Below are positions 32,938-40,976 of a stretch of 42,873 bases of DNA, one piece after another. Position 1 is the stretch's first letter. Every line of letters begins with the position of its first letter. The notes below the pieces were generated by a model. It had not been told where the DNA came from. It worked only from the letters and a program-made list of their open reading frames with translations, and did not search any database. The translations under genes and the position numbers were made by a program. The stretch is from Acidobacteriaceae bacterium (GTDB lineage Bacteria > Acidobacteriota > Terriglobia > Terriglobales > Acidobacteriaceae), in contig JASHNS010000100.1 of assembly GCA_030041515.1 (NCBI GenBank), positions 1 through 42,873 on the forward strand. The letters run 5' to 3'.

Positions 32938-33660
32938 TCAGAGGGATTGCACCGGAAGCATGGTCAGATCGTCCACCAGCCCAACTTCCTTCTGGACGAA
33001 GGGCTCAGCGTAGCGCACGCCGGCGAGCGTGCCGTAGTGCCGAGCCTCAGCGAAGGTACGCTCCCGGATTTCCTGCTCCGGAACAAACAGGCTGCTGCCG
33101 GCAGCCTGGTTCGCATATTGGGAGCGGTAGGCCATCAATGCGCGATGCCGCTCGTCCATGAAGTCGGTTACGTCGACGACGAAGCTGGGACGCACATCGG
33201 CGTAGAGGCTGGCGTAGACGATTTTGAAGGGGCGATGCGGCGCGGCGCCCGTGTCGACCTTCGCCAGTCCGGAAAGGAAACAGGCCTCATAGCCCAGGGT
33301 CGCGGAATTGTAGTGGTCCGGGTGACGTCCGGCCCAGTAGGGAAGGATGACCACGCGCGGCCGCAAATGGCGCAGCACCGCAACAATCTTCAGTCGGTTA
33401 GACCACGTGTTTTCCACCTGTCCGTCAGGTATGTCGAGCGCTTCGCGCCAGCCGACGCCCAGAATGCGTGCGGCTTCCGCGGCTTCCGCCGCGCGTTGGT
33501 CCGCCGTGCCACGCGTGCCGGCTTCTCCGCGGGTCAGGTCCAGAATGGCAGTGGAAACTCCCCGCGAACCCAGGCGCAGCAGCGTTCCTCCGCAGGTTTG
33601 TTCCACGTCATCGCGGTGCGCGGCGATGGCGAGAACGTCGGCAGTCGGTCGCTCGGCCAT
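32938..33660 (-). CDS. bshB1: PIG-L family deacetylase, probably BshB1 of bacillithiol synthesis
   Basis: 240 residues. Zinc and catalytic motifs of the LmbE/PIG-L fold are present: AHRDDVE (14-20, usually AHPDDVE) and HPDH (113-116). TRGEAGTRGT and QVENTWSNRLKIVAVLRHLRP match BshB1-type deacetylases. BshB1 removes acetate from N-acetylglucosaminyl-malate in the second step of bacillithiol synthesis. Neither bshA nor bshC is in the window, so the pathway assignment rests on motif and length. The Arg in place of Pro in the first motif is a deviation. The gene follows the YVTN-like lipoprotein by 32 bases on the same strand and may be read with it. Confidence 0.8.
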   Translation of the reverse strand: MAERPTADVLAIAAHRDDVEQTCGGTLLRLGSRGVSTAILDLTRGEAGTRGTADQRAAEAAEAARILGVGWREALDIPDGQVENTWSNRLKIVAVLRHLRPRVVILPYWAGRHPDHYNSATLGYEACFLSGLAKVDTGAAPHRPFKIVYASLYADVRPSFVVDVTDFMDERHRALMAYRSQYANQAAGSSLFVPEQEIRERTFAEARHYGTLAGVRYAEPFVQKEVGLVDDLTMLPVQSL

Positions 33661-33692
33661 GTGGCGTCTGGGGGGAACCCGGTATCCTGGAA

Positions 33693-35204
33693 TTAGTAAT
33701 CGGTGTTATCGGCGTTGCTGGTGGCATCCATGTAGGCCACGTCCATCGCGGTGCCGGTCACCGTTACGTTGGAATTGTTCAGTTCCGACATGTCTTTCGT
33801 ACTGAAGATGTAAATCTGCCCACCTTCCGAGGTGTAGATCTTATGCAGACCCGTAACGGCGGCGATGCCGGTCGCGTCGCCCAGGTAGGAGCCGACAGTC
33901 GCCGTGTTCGTCGAGGTATTGAACATGGTCAGGCATCCGTATTCGACCTGGGCTCCGGTTTGCGCCTGCTGATACCGCGCACCCTGATCGCAGCTCGCTG
34001 AACCGATCCAGAGAGTGTTATCGTCGGCGAAGACCATCTTGTTGTGTGTGCCATCGCTGATGGAATACGTGCCGGCGACGGTATCGGCGGGGGTGTTCAC
34101 GACCGTCAGATTGCCGGCAAGAAGCCCCCTGGAAGCCTGGAATTGCTGGCCCGCAATATACAGGGTGTTGCCGCTGAAGATGGCGTCGGTGGCGCCGCCC
34201 GGAATCGCGATGTTGTTCTGGGCTACGAGAGCGAGGCCGCCCGCCCCGTAACCGCCCGGGTTGAGAGAGGCCGCGGTGATCGGAATCGTGGTAACGCTCG
34301 CGGTTGTGCCGCCACACTCGGGCCCGCAGTTCAGCACATAGGCGGTGGTTCCGTCCGCGGAGAAGACTGCTTTGATCGGGTGATCGAAGCTCGCGGAGGC
34401 TCCGGTGCTGACCGGGAAAATGCACCAGGTGGGCAGCTTCTGGGGTTCGCAGTCCTGCGCTCCATTCCAGTTGGGATTGTTCACAGCGGCAGCCTGCTCC
34501 GACGAGGTCAGCTTGACGAAGCTGTAGACCGCGAAGCTGGCAGGGTTCTCCGCGCGAACCGCATAGCCGGGAGCCTGGGTCGCGTTATTGACGAAGATCA
34601 GCGCGACGGTGCCACCAGGATTGACCGAAATTCCGTACGCGTTCGGCAGGTCCAGGGTTTCTGAGATGCCTGTTGTCCGGTCCACCACGCTCACGACGTG
34701 GTTGATTGGATTGGCAGCGTAGACATAGTTCAGGTCCTGGGTGACCATGACGCCGTTGTAGGGGCTGCCCTCCACGCTGCTGGACAGGCCACCGGGGATC
34801 GTGATGTTCGTGGACAGCTTCTCGCCCGCATACCCGATCAGGGCCAGACTGCCGTCATCCTCGCCGTAAACCGCTCCCATCTGCTGTTCGGGGATATTCT
34901 CGATCGTCAGCGGTCCTTTGCCGGAGTATCCGGAAATAGAAAATGAGCCGCTCGACGCGCTGTAGGCGTGGCGGATGTCATAGTAAGCGTCCACGAAGGG
35001 CAGGGCGTCGGGCGTCTGCTGCGCAATCAGGACGCGATTGAGGACACCGCTGGGCGGCAAATTGCGGCCGTCCACATAAAACTCCTGACCGCACGAACTC
35101 ACGACGATACAAGCGAGCAGGACCGAACTGAGGACGAAACCGGAATACAGCAGACTTCTCTTCTTCAAAACCTGGAACCTCACCGTGCGCACGCCTACCG
35201 GCAT
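33693..35204 (-). CDS. YVTN-like beta-propeller lipoprotein
   Basis: 503 residues from ATG 35204; the same frame runs far upstream but there it is antisense to the methyltransferase fusion gene. GTG 35183 is an alternative start. The signal sequence ends in VSSC with Cys38 as the likely lipidated residue. The body repeats strands such as LNYVYAANPINHVVSVVDRTTG, TTAYVLNCGPECGGT and HKIYTSEGGQIYIFSTKDM, typical of surface-layer or YVTN-type propellers. Several Cys pairs (DCEPQ..TWC; CGPEC) suggest disulfides outside the cytoplasm. An extended -10 box lies just upstream. No catalytic motif is seen; ligand binding at the envelope is the likeliest role. Confidence 0.8.
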   Translation of the reverse strand: MPVGVRTVRFQVLKKRSLLYSGFVLSSVLLACIVVSSCGQEFYVDGRNLPPSGVLNRVLIAQQTPDALPFVDAYYDIRHAYSASSGSFSISGYSGKGPLTIENIPEQQMGAVYGEDDGSLALIGYAGEKLSTNITIPGGLSSSVEGSPYNGVMVTQDLNYVYAANPINHVVSVVDRTTGISETLDLPNAYGISVNPGGTVALIFVNNATQAPGYAVRAENPASFAVYSFVKLTSSEQAAAVNNPNWNGAQDCEPQKLPTWCIFPVSTGASASFDHPIKAVFSADGTTAYVLNCGPECGGTTASVTTIPITAASLNPGGYGAGGLALVAQNNIAIPGGATDAIFSGNTLYIAGQQFQASRGLLAGNLTVVNTPADTVAGTYSISDGTHNKMVFADDNTLWIGSASCDQGARYQQAQTGAQVEYGCLTMFNTSTNTATVGSYLGDATGIAAVTGLHKIYTSEGGQIYIFSTKDMSELNNSNVTVTGTAMDVAYMDATSNADNTDY

Positions 35205-35221
35205 TTTGATGGGAAAGTCCA

Positions 35222-35230
35222 AGTATAACA
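35222..35230 (-). promoter_or_regulatory. Extended -10 promoter candidate for the YVTN-like lipoprotein
   Basis: TGTTATACT on the minus strand is TG-N-TATACT, 5/6 to the -10 consensus with the extended TG. Transcription would start near 35215, leaving about 11 bases before ATG 35204 or 32 before GTG 35183. No clear -35 box is seen. Confidence 0.45.
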
Positions 35231-35327
35231 GGGCAGCATGGGGCTTCGGCCGGGGGAAACAGGGCGCCGAACCCATTCCGGAGACGGTGCGCAGGAGGCC
35301 CGGAAGGACGTGTAGCTGCCTGATACC

Positions 35328-37286
35328 ATGAAGCCAAAGGACACCATGCCCAGCCGGCTGCAGACCCTGTTTGATCGCCGCACCGTTCTCTGTGACGGCG
35401 CCATGGGCACCTCCCTGTACGCGCGGGGGGTCTTTATCAATCGCTGTTACGACGAGCTCAATCTTTCGCAGCCGGAGCTGGTGCGGGGGGTTCACGAAGA
35501 GTATCTCCAGGCCGGCGCGGAAATCATCGAGACGAATACCTTCGGTGCGAATGCCCTGCGTCTGCAACGCTATGGCCTGGCCGATCGCGTGGAGGAAATC
35601 AACCAGGCTGGTGTGCGGCTGGCCCGCCAGGCCGTTCGGCAATTTTCCGAAAAGCAGGCAGGCACCGCCCTGATCGCGGGTTCGGTGGGTCCTCTGGGCG
35701 TCCATCTGGAGCCGCTCGGCAAGACGGGCCTGGACGAGGCCCGCGAGGCCTTCGCTGCGCAGGTTCGCGCTTTGGCTGCCGGAGGGCCCGGGGTCGGGGC
35801 CGATCTGCTGATCATCGAAACCATGCCCGCGCTGAACGAGGCCGAGCAGGCTGTGCTGGCGGCACGCATGGCCGCTCCCGATCTTCCGGTTGCGGTGATG
35901 ATCACGGTCGATGAGGACGCGAATTGCCTCGATGGCGCTTCCCCGGAAACGGCAGCGGCACGGATTGGTTCCTGGGGCGTCGACGCACTGGGCTGCAACT
36001 GCAGCGTCGGGCCTGCGACGGTCCTGACCGCGATTGAGCGCATGGCCGCTGCCACCGAGGTTCCACTGATGGCCATGCCCAACGCCGGCATGCCGCGTTC
36101 GGTGGAAGGGCGCAATATCTATCTCTGCTCGCCCGAGTACATGGCCAGCTTCGCCCGGAAATTCATCAAGGCCGGCGTGCAGTTCGTGGGCGGATGCTGC
36201 GGAACCACGCCTCAGCACATTAAGGCGATGAAGTCGGCGCTCCGCGCTGTGGGGGCGCAAACGGCGAGCCATGGGCGAGCGGCCAGAGAGCCTATTGTCA
36301 CGGAAACCCCGCCTGCTCCGCTCGAGCAGCGGTCGCGCATCGGGCGCCTCATCCGCGCGGGTGAGTTCGTCACGATGGTCGAGATCGTTCCGCCGCGCGG
36401 CATCGACTGCGGGAAGGAACTGCACGGTGCGCACGAGCTGGCCGGAGTGGGCATCCACGCTATCAATGTGCCGGATTCGCCGCGAGCCTCGGCACGCATG
36501 AGCGCGCAGAGCCTGTGCATTCAGATCCAGCAGAAGACCGGCATCGAGACGGTGCTGCACTACACCTGCCGGGACCGGAATGTGCTCAGCATCCAGAGCG
36601 ATCTGCTGGGGGCCTCGTCGATCGGGCTCAGGAATATTCTTTGCCTCACCGGCGATCCGCCCAAGCTCGGCAATTATCCGGATGCGACAGCGGTTTACGA
36701 CGTGGACGCGATCGGCCTGGTCAACATTGTGCACCGGCTCAATCACGGCCTCGACATCGGCGGCAATCCTATCGGCGCCTCGACGGGATTCACGATCGCG
36801 GTGGCCGCGAATCCTGGCGTGCCCGATCTCGATCACGAAGTCCGGCGTTTTGCGTGGAAGGTTGAAGCGGGCGCAGAATACGCGATTACCCAGCCGGTGT
36901 TCGATCTGCGGATTCTTGAGGTCTTTTTGAAGCGTGTCGAAGGCTTTCGGATTCCGGTGATCGCCGGTATCTGGCCGCTGACCAGCCTGCGCAACGCGGA
37001 GTTTATGAAGAACGATCTGCGTGTGAGTGTGCCCGACGAGATTCTGGCGCGTATGGCAAACGCTTCGACGCCTGAGCTGGCACGTGCCGAGGGTATCCTC
37101 ATCGCCCAGGAGATGCTCACCGCCGCCCGCGCCATGGTGCAGGGTGCGCAGGTCAGCGCGCCGTTCGGCCGTTACAGCGCTGCGGTAGAAGTCCTTCGGG
37201 ACGTGCTGCCGCCGGGCCCTAACACCGCGATTCCGGGCGCGACACGGCCGGCGAATCGCGAGGAGACAAAAGTTGGCCAGCTTTGA
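35328..37286 (+). CDS. Bifunctional homocysteine S-methyltransferase / methylenetetrahydrofolate reductase
   Basis: 652 residues, or 646 from the in-frame ATG at 35346, which has AAAGGA just upstream and may be the real start. The N-terminal half (about 10-305) is the homocysteine-binding barrel of MetH/BhmT, with VLCDGAMGTSLYARG and the zinc ligands in GCNC and GGCCGTTP. The C-terminal half (about 335-620) is an MTHFR barrel: FVTMVEIVPPRG, HYTCRDRN, LCLTGDPPK and YAITQPVFD. MetH cobalamin and folate domains are missing, so this is the YitJ-like fusion rather than full MetH. It links reduction of methylene-THF with methionine synthesis in the cytoplasm. Its end overlaps xseB. I see no clear SAM riboswitch in the 123-base upstream gap. 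Confidence 0.92.
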   Translation: MKPKDTMPSRLQTLFDRRTVLCDGAMGTSLYARGVFINRCYDELNLSQPELVRGVHEEYLQAGAEIIETNTFGANALRLQRYGLADRVEEINQAGVRLARQAVRQFSEKQAGTALIAGSVGPLGVHLEPLGKTGLDEAREAFAAQVRALAAGGPGVGADLLIIETMPALNEAEQAVLAARMAAPDLPVAVMITVDEDANCLDGASPETAAARIGSWGVDALGCNCSVGPATVLTAIERMAAATEVPLMAMPNAGMPRSVEGRNIYLCSPEYMASFARKFIKAGVQFVGGCCGTTPQHIKAMKSALRAVGAQTASHGRAAREPIVTETPPAPLEQRSRIGRLIRAGEFVTMVEIVPPRGIDCGKELHGAHELAGVGIHAINVPDSPRASARMSAQSLCIQIQQKTGIETVLHYTCRDRNVLSIQSDLLGASSIGLRNILCLTGDPPKLGNYPDATAVYDVDAIGLVNIVHRLNHGLDIGGNPIGASTGFTIAVAANPGVPDLDHEVRRFAWKVEAGAEYAITQPVFDLRILEVFLKRVEGFRIPVIAGIWPLTSLRNAEFMKNDLRVSVPDEILARMANASTPELARAEGILIAQEMLTAARAMVQGAQVSAPFGRYSAAVEVLRDVLPPGPNTAIPGATRPANREETKVGQL

Positions 37287-37488
37287 GGAATCGCTGACGA
37301 AGCTCGAGGAGATTGTCGCTCAGCTGGAGCGCGGCGACCTGGCGCTGGAGGAGTCTGTCCGGCTCTTCGAGGAGGGCACCCGTCTGGCAGGCGAATGCCG
37401 CAAGCAACTGGAAGACGCTGAAGGCAAAGTGGAGATGCTGGTGAAGCAGCGCGACGGCGCCATGAAGCGCGAACCGTTGGTTGAATAG
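37273..37488 (+). CDS. xseB: Exodeoxyribonuclease VII small subunit
   Basis: 71 residues from a TTG start with GAGGAG about 8 bases upstream; the start lies inside the last codons of the fusion gene (14-base overlap, different frame). The family pattern FEESLTKLEEIVAQLERGDLALEESVRLFEEG is complete and the length is typical. XseB binds in several copies to XseA to form exonuclease VII, which degrades single-stranded DNA. xseA is not in the window. The rare TTG and the overlap suggest low, coupled translation. Confidence 0.93.
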   Translation: MASFEESLTKLEEIVAQLERGDLALEESVRLFEEGTRLAGECRKQLEDAEGKVEMLVKQRDGAMKREPLVE

Positions 37489-37533
37489 CCCCCGCCGGCA
37501 CGGCGAGGTTCCGCTGGTTCAGGCCGGCATCCA

Positions 37534-38538
37534 CTATCGATCGGGGTCTTTCTCCTCGCGCCCGAGCCGCGCCAGTGCCGCCAGTTCTTTCAAATACTGC
37601 CGCAGCGGACGCGCAGGCCTTCCCCAGAACACCACCCCGGGCCCTTTCACCTTTTTGCGGGTGAGCACGCCCGAGCCTGAGCCGAGGATGACCTGGTCGC
37701 CCACCGATGCGTGATCGCCGATGCCGACCTGGCCGCCCACAACCGCGCCTGCGCCGATCATGCTCGACCCGGAAACGCCCGTCTGCGCAGCGATGACCAC
37801 ATCGCGCCCAACGCGCACATTGTGCGCAAGATGCACCAGGTTGTCGATCTTCACTCCGCGCTCGATTCGCGTTTCTTCGAGCGCTCCGCGATCGATGGTC
37901 GTATTGGCGCCGATCTCCACGCTATCTTCAATCACCAGGCGGCCCTGCTGCGGAAACTGCAGGTATTCGCCGGTTTCGGTGTTTCGGACATAGCCGAATC
38001 CATCGGAGCCCAGCACGGCTCCCGCATGAACCACGACGTCGCTGCCGAGTTCCGTGCCTGGATAAATCACTACCCTCGGATGGATGAGGCATCGGGTCCC
38101 AATCTTCACGCCCTTGCCGATCACCGCGCCTGCGCCGATTCGGGTACCGGCGCCCACCTGCACGCCGGCCTCAACCGCCGCATACGCTCCGACGGAAACC
38201 TGCTCGCCCAAAGTTGCCGACGGATCGATTGCCGCCGTTGCGTGAATCCCTGCTGACGCCTCCTGCGGCCGCAGCAGCTGCGCGGCCTGTGCAAACGTCA
38301 GCCGTGGCTGGCGCGCGATGAGGCGTGGCTTGCCCTCAGCCGAATCCGGGAGCTTGTCCGAGACAATCACCGCGCCGGCACAGGAAGCGAGCGCTGCATG
38401 GAGGCTTTGCGCGTCTTCGGCAAAGACGAGAGCATCAGGCGTGGCAGCTGCTGCGCTGGCAACCCCTGTGATTTCAGGATCGGCGCCGCCTGAGCGCAGG
38501 TGGGCTCCAAGCGCTTCCGCGATGGCTGACAATTTCAT
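37534..38538 (-). CDS. lpxD: UDP-3-O-acylglucosamine N-acyltransferase
   Basis: 334 residues from ATG 38538 (MKLSAIAEAL). An N-terminal uridine-binding domain (about 1-100) is followed by a left-handed beta-helix of hexapeptide repeats (about 105-300; for example IGAGAVIGKGVKIG). The catalytic His lies in VHLAHNVRVGRD, and GSDGFGYVRN forms the second conserved site. LpxD adds the N-linked acyl chain in the third step of lipid A synthesis, which marks the organism as having an LPS-type outer membrane. No other lpx genes are adjacent. The next gene downstream is convergent xseB; the polyprenyl synthase lies 44 bases upstream on the same strand. Confidence 0.95.
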   Translation of the reverse strand: MKLSAIAEALGAHLRSGGADPEITGVASAAAATPDALVFAEDAQSLHAALASCAGAVIVSDKLPDSAEGKPRLIARQPRLTFAQAAQLLRPQEASAGIHATAAIDPSATLGEQVSVGAYAAVEAGVQVGAGTRIGAGAVIGKGVKIGTRCLIHPRVVIYPGTELGSDVVVHAGAVLGSDGFGYVRNTETGEYLQFPQQGRLVIEDSVEIGANTTIDRGALEETRIERGVKIDNLVHLAHNVRVGRDVVIAAQTGVSGSSMIGAGAVVGGQVGIGDHASVGDQVILGSGSGVLTRKKVKGPGVVFWGRPARPLRQYLKELAALARLGREEKDPDR

Positions 38539-38582
38539 TGGCAATTAGAGTATCGCGCCCGGGCGGGGCAGCGAAACGCGGG

Positions 38583-39575
38583 CTATTTCTCTCGCGCGAC
38601 GACGAATTCCGGCATCCACTGCAGCGCGCGCTTGTAGTCGCTTTCGGGCAGGGCGGCCAGCGCGGCCTGGGCCGCGGCGGCATGAGAGTAGGCCGCATGC
38701 ATGGCGTATTGCAGCGACTGGTTCCGATTCAGGATCTCCAGGATTTCCCTGTGCTTGACGCTCAGGAAATTCCGCTCGGCGAGTACGGTCTGAATCGCCG
38801 CGCGCTCTGCTGATGTGCTTCCGTTCTGCAGCGTGTGAATCACCGGCAGCGTCGCCTTACCCTCGCGAAGATCGCTGGCCACCGGTTTACCGAGGACTTC
38901 TTCGCTGGCGGTGAGATCGAGGACGTCATCGACGATCTGGAAGGCCAGGCCCAGCCGCTTTCCGTATTCGCCCAGCTTGTCTTCGAGTTCGCGATCAGCG
39001 CCGGCCAGCGTAGCGCCCAGCCGCATGGATACCTCAAACAGGCAGGCCGTCTTGCGGTAGATCAGGTCGTTGTATTCCTCTTCCGAGATGAACTGGCCGA
39101 GACGCTCCATCTGCATCAGCTCGCCTTCGACCATTTGCTGCGTGAGGCCGATCAGCAGCTCGAGAACGCGAAACTTCCGCTCCGACAGGGCCACGCGAAA
39201 GGCCTGCATGTAGAGCCAATCGCCGACGAGGACGGACTTGCTGCTGCCCCATGCGCGGTTCGTGGAAGGCCGGCCCCGCCGCGTCTCTGCGGCATCGATG
39301 ATGTCGTCGTGCACCAGCGTCGCCGTGTGCACCATCTCCACCACCGCGCCGAGGCGGATCATGCCCTTGCCGCTGTAGCCCAGGCCCCGCGCGGCCAGCA
39401 GCAACAGCGACGGCCGAACCCGCTTTCCGCCGCCCTCGCGCAGATAATCCGAAATCTCAGTGATCGCCTGCACCGATGAAACCGCGTCCGCGCCGAATTC
39501 CCGCTCGATCGCCGCAAGATCCTCATGCAGCAGGTCAAAGACTTCTTTCGCCGTCGCTGTCGCCACTGTGCTCAA
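38583..39575 (-). CDS. Polyprenyl diphosphate synthase
   Basis: 330 residues from a TTG start with AGGA 7-10 bases upstream. Both Asp-rich motifs are present: DDIID (90-94) in TLVHDDIIDAAETRRGRPS and DDVLD (216-220) in AFQIVDDVLDLTASEEVLGKP. GGKRVRPSLLLL binds diphosphate. The size and the residues before the first motif fit long-chain (C35-C50) synthases of quinone side chains (IspB/HepT type) rather than the farnesyl type; exact chain length cannot be read. It condenses isopentenyl diphosphate with an allylic substrate at the cytoplasmic side. Same strand as lpxD and yajQ. Confidence 0.92.
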   Translation of the reverse strand: MSTVATATAKEVFDLLHEDLAAIEREFGADAVSSVQAITEISDYLREGGGKRVRPSLLLLAARGLGYSGKGMIRLGAVVEMVHTATLVHDDIIDAAETRRGRPSTNRAWGSSKSVLVGDWLYMQAFRVALSERKFRVLELLIGLTQQMVEGELMQMERLGQFISEEEYNDLIYRKTACLFEVSMRLGATLAGADRELEDKLGEYGKRLGLAFQIVDDVLDLTASEEVLGKPVASDLREGKATLPVIHTLQNGSTSAERAAIQTVLAERNFLSVKHREILEILNRNQSLQYAMHAAYSHAAAAQAALAALPESDYKRALQWMPEFVVAREK

Positions 39576-39606
39576 TCGAGTTTCCTCAACAGCCGGGACT
39601 CTACGC

Positions 39607-40107
39607 TCAGTTCGAGCGGTAATTCGTGAACTGCATGTCGATGCCGAGATCGCGTCCGCGCAGCAGGGCTATGACTTCCTGGAGGGAGTCGCGATCCTTA
39701 CCCGCCACCCGCACTGTGTCTCCCTGGATCGACGCCTGCACCTTCTTCTTCGAGTCTTTGATGATGCGAACGATCTCTTTCGCCTTCTCGGCCGCTATGC
39801 CCTGCTGCAGCGTAATCCTCTGCCGCACGCTCGATCCAGCCGCTGGTTCCACTTTATCGAAGGTCAGCGCCTTCAGCGAGACTCCGCGCCTGACCAGCTT
39901 CTGCTGCAGGATTTCCTTCACCGCTTCCAGCTTGTACTCGTCCACAGAAGCCAGATGGATCGCCTCCTCGCCCTCCAGGCGAATCTCCGAGTGCGAATCC
40001 TTCAGATCGAAACGAGTACGCACTTCCTTCATCGCCTGATCAATGGCGTTGCGGACTTCCTGAAAATCCACTTTGCTGACGATATCGAAGGAGTTTTCCG
40101 CCGCCAT
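39607..40107 (-). CDS. YajQ-family cyclic di-GMP/nucleotide-binding protein
   Basis: 166 residues, the typical length. The start MAAENSFDIVSKVDFQEVRNA and the sequence FDLKDSHSEIRLEG are clear YajQ (DUF520) marks, as is KVQASIQGDTVRVAGKDRDSLQ. The fold is two RNP-like domains; some members bind cyclic di-GMP and act with transcription factors, others bind RNA or nucleotides. No partner is evident here. It lies 47 bases after tatD and 31 bases before the polyprenyl synthase, all on the minus strand, so a loose operon is likely. Confidence 0.93.
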   Translation of the reverse strand: MAAENSFDIVSKVDFQEVRNAIDQAMKEVRTRFDLKDSHSEIRLEGEEAIHLASVDEYKLEAVKEILQQKLVRRGVSLKALTFDKVEPAAGSSVRQRITLQQGIAAEKAKEIVRIIKDSKKKVQASIQGDTVRVAGKDRDSLQEVIALLRGRDLGIDMQFTNYRSN

Positions 40108-40154
40108 AGTCCCTACCTGCCTCTTTAGATTATCCGCTACCGGTGCAAATCGGG

Positions 40155-40976
40155 TCAGGAACTGGTGCTTTCCACATGGAAAAAGGCACGGAAGTTTGCG
40201 GCCGTGCGGTGCGCGATCTCCTCCGGCTCCAGCCCCTGCAGGGCGGCAATGGCCACAGCGACTTCCTTCACCCAGCCCGGTTCGTTGCGCTTGCCGCGGT
40301 TGGGAACGGGCGCCAGGAAGGGGGCGTCGGTCTCAATCAGCATCCGGTCGAGCGGGACCGCAGCCGCCGCGTCCCGGATCGTCTGCGCCTTGGGGAATGT
40401 GACATTCCCGGCGAACGAGATGAGAAAACCGAGATCCATGGCCTGGTCCGCGTGGCGCTGTTCGCCGCTGAAGCAGTGCAGAATGCCGCCGAGGCCTGTC
40501 GGAGCCCACAGCGCCTTCAGCATCGCCAGCGTGTCATCCCAGGCGTCGGTGGTGTTTTGCGATGCTCGGCAGTGGATGATGATCGGCTTCCTGCGTCCGG
40601 CGGCAATTTGCATCTGGCGCGCGAAGACTGCCTTTTGTTCGTCGCGCGGAGAATGGTCGTAGAAGTAATCGAGGCCGATCTCGCCGCAGGCCAGCACTTC
40701 GGGTTCCTGCAGCAACTTATCCAGCTTCGCGCAGGCAGCCTCGTCGGCGAGGCGCGCTTCATGGGGATGGACGCCGGCGCTCGCCCAGATCTTCGGCAGG
40801 TCGGGCCGGTCGGCATACTCGCGGCTGATCTCGAGCGCCTGATGCATTGTGTCAGGACCGTCGCCGATCCCGATGGAGAGGATTTCGCGCACCCCCGCAG
40901 CCCAGGCGCGCTCCAGCAGGGCAGTGCGATCCTCGTCGTATCGTGGACTGTCGAGATGGCAGTGCGAGTCGATCAC
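40155..40976 (-). CDS. tatD: TatD-family metal-dependent DNase
   Basis: 273 residues from a GTG start that shares one base with the metG stop (TAGTG), so translation is coupled. Metal ligands are present in IDSHCHLD, GEIGLDY (Glu), IIIHCRAS, HCFSG and ETDAPFLAP. TatD enzymes are TIM-barrel 3'-5' exonucleases or endonucleases active on DNA, linked to repair and to removal of damaged DNA. The metG-tatD order is common in many bacteria. Nothing unusual is seen. Confidence 0.94.
   Translation of the reverse strand: MIDSHCHLDSPRYDEDRTALLERAWAAGVREILSIGIGDGPDTMHQALEISREYADRPDLPKIWASAGVHPHEARLADEAACAKLDKLLQEPEVLACGEIGLDYFYDHSPRDEQKAVFARQMQIAAGRRKPIIIHCRASQNTTDAWDDTLAMLKALWAPTGLGGILHCFSGEQRHADQAMDLGFLISFAGNVTFPKAQTIRDAAAAVPLDRMLIETDAPFLAPVPNRGKRNEPGWVKEVAVAIAALQGLEPEEIAHRTAANFRAFFHVESTSS

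Noticed and set aside
35205-36836. Upstream extension of the YVTN-like lipoprotein frame
   Set aside because: The extension is antisense to the methyltransferase/MTHFR fusion and would bury the lipoprotein signal sequence inside the protein.
35328-37286. Full-length cobalamin-dependent methionine synthase (MetH)
   Set aside because: Only the homocysteine-binding barrel is present and the second half is an MTHFR domain; folate-, cobalamin- and SAM-binding domains of MetH are missing.
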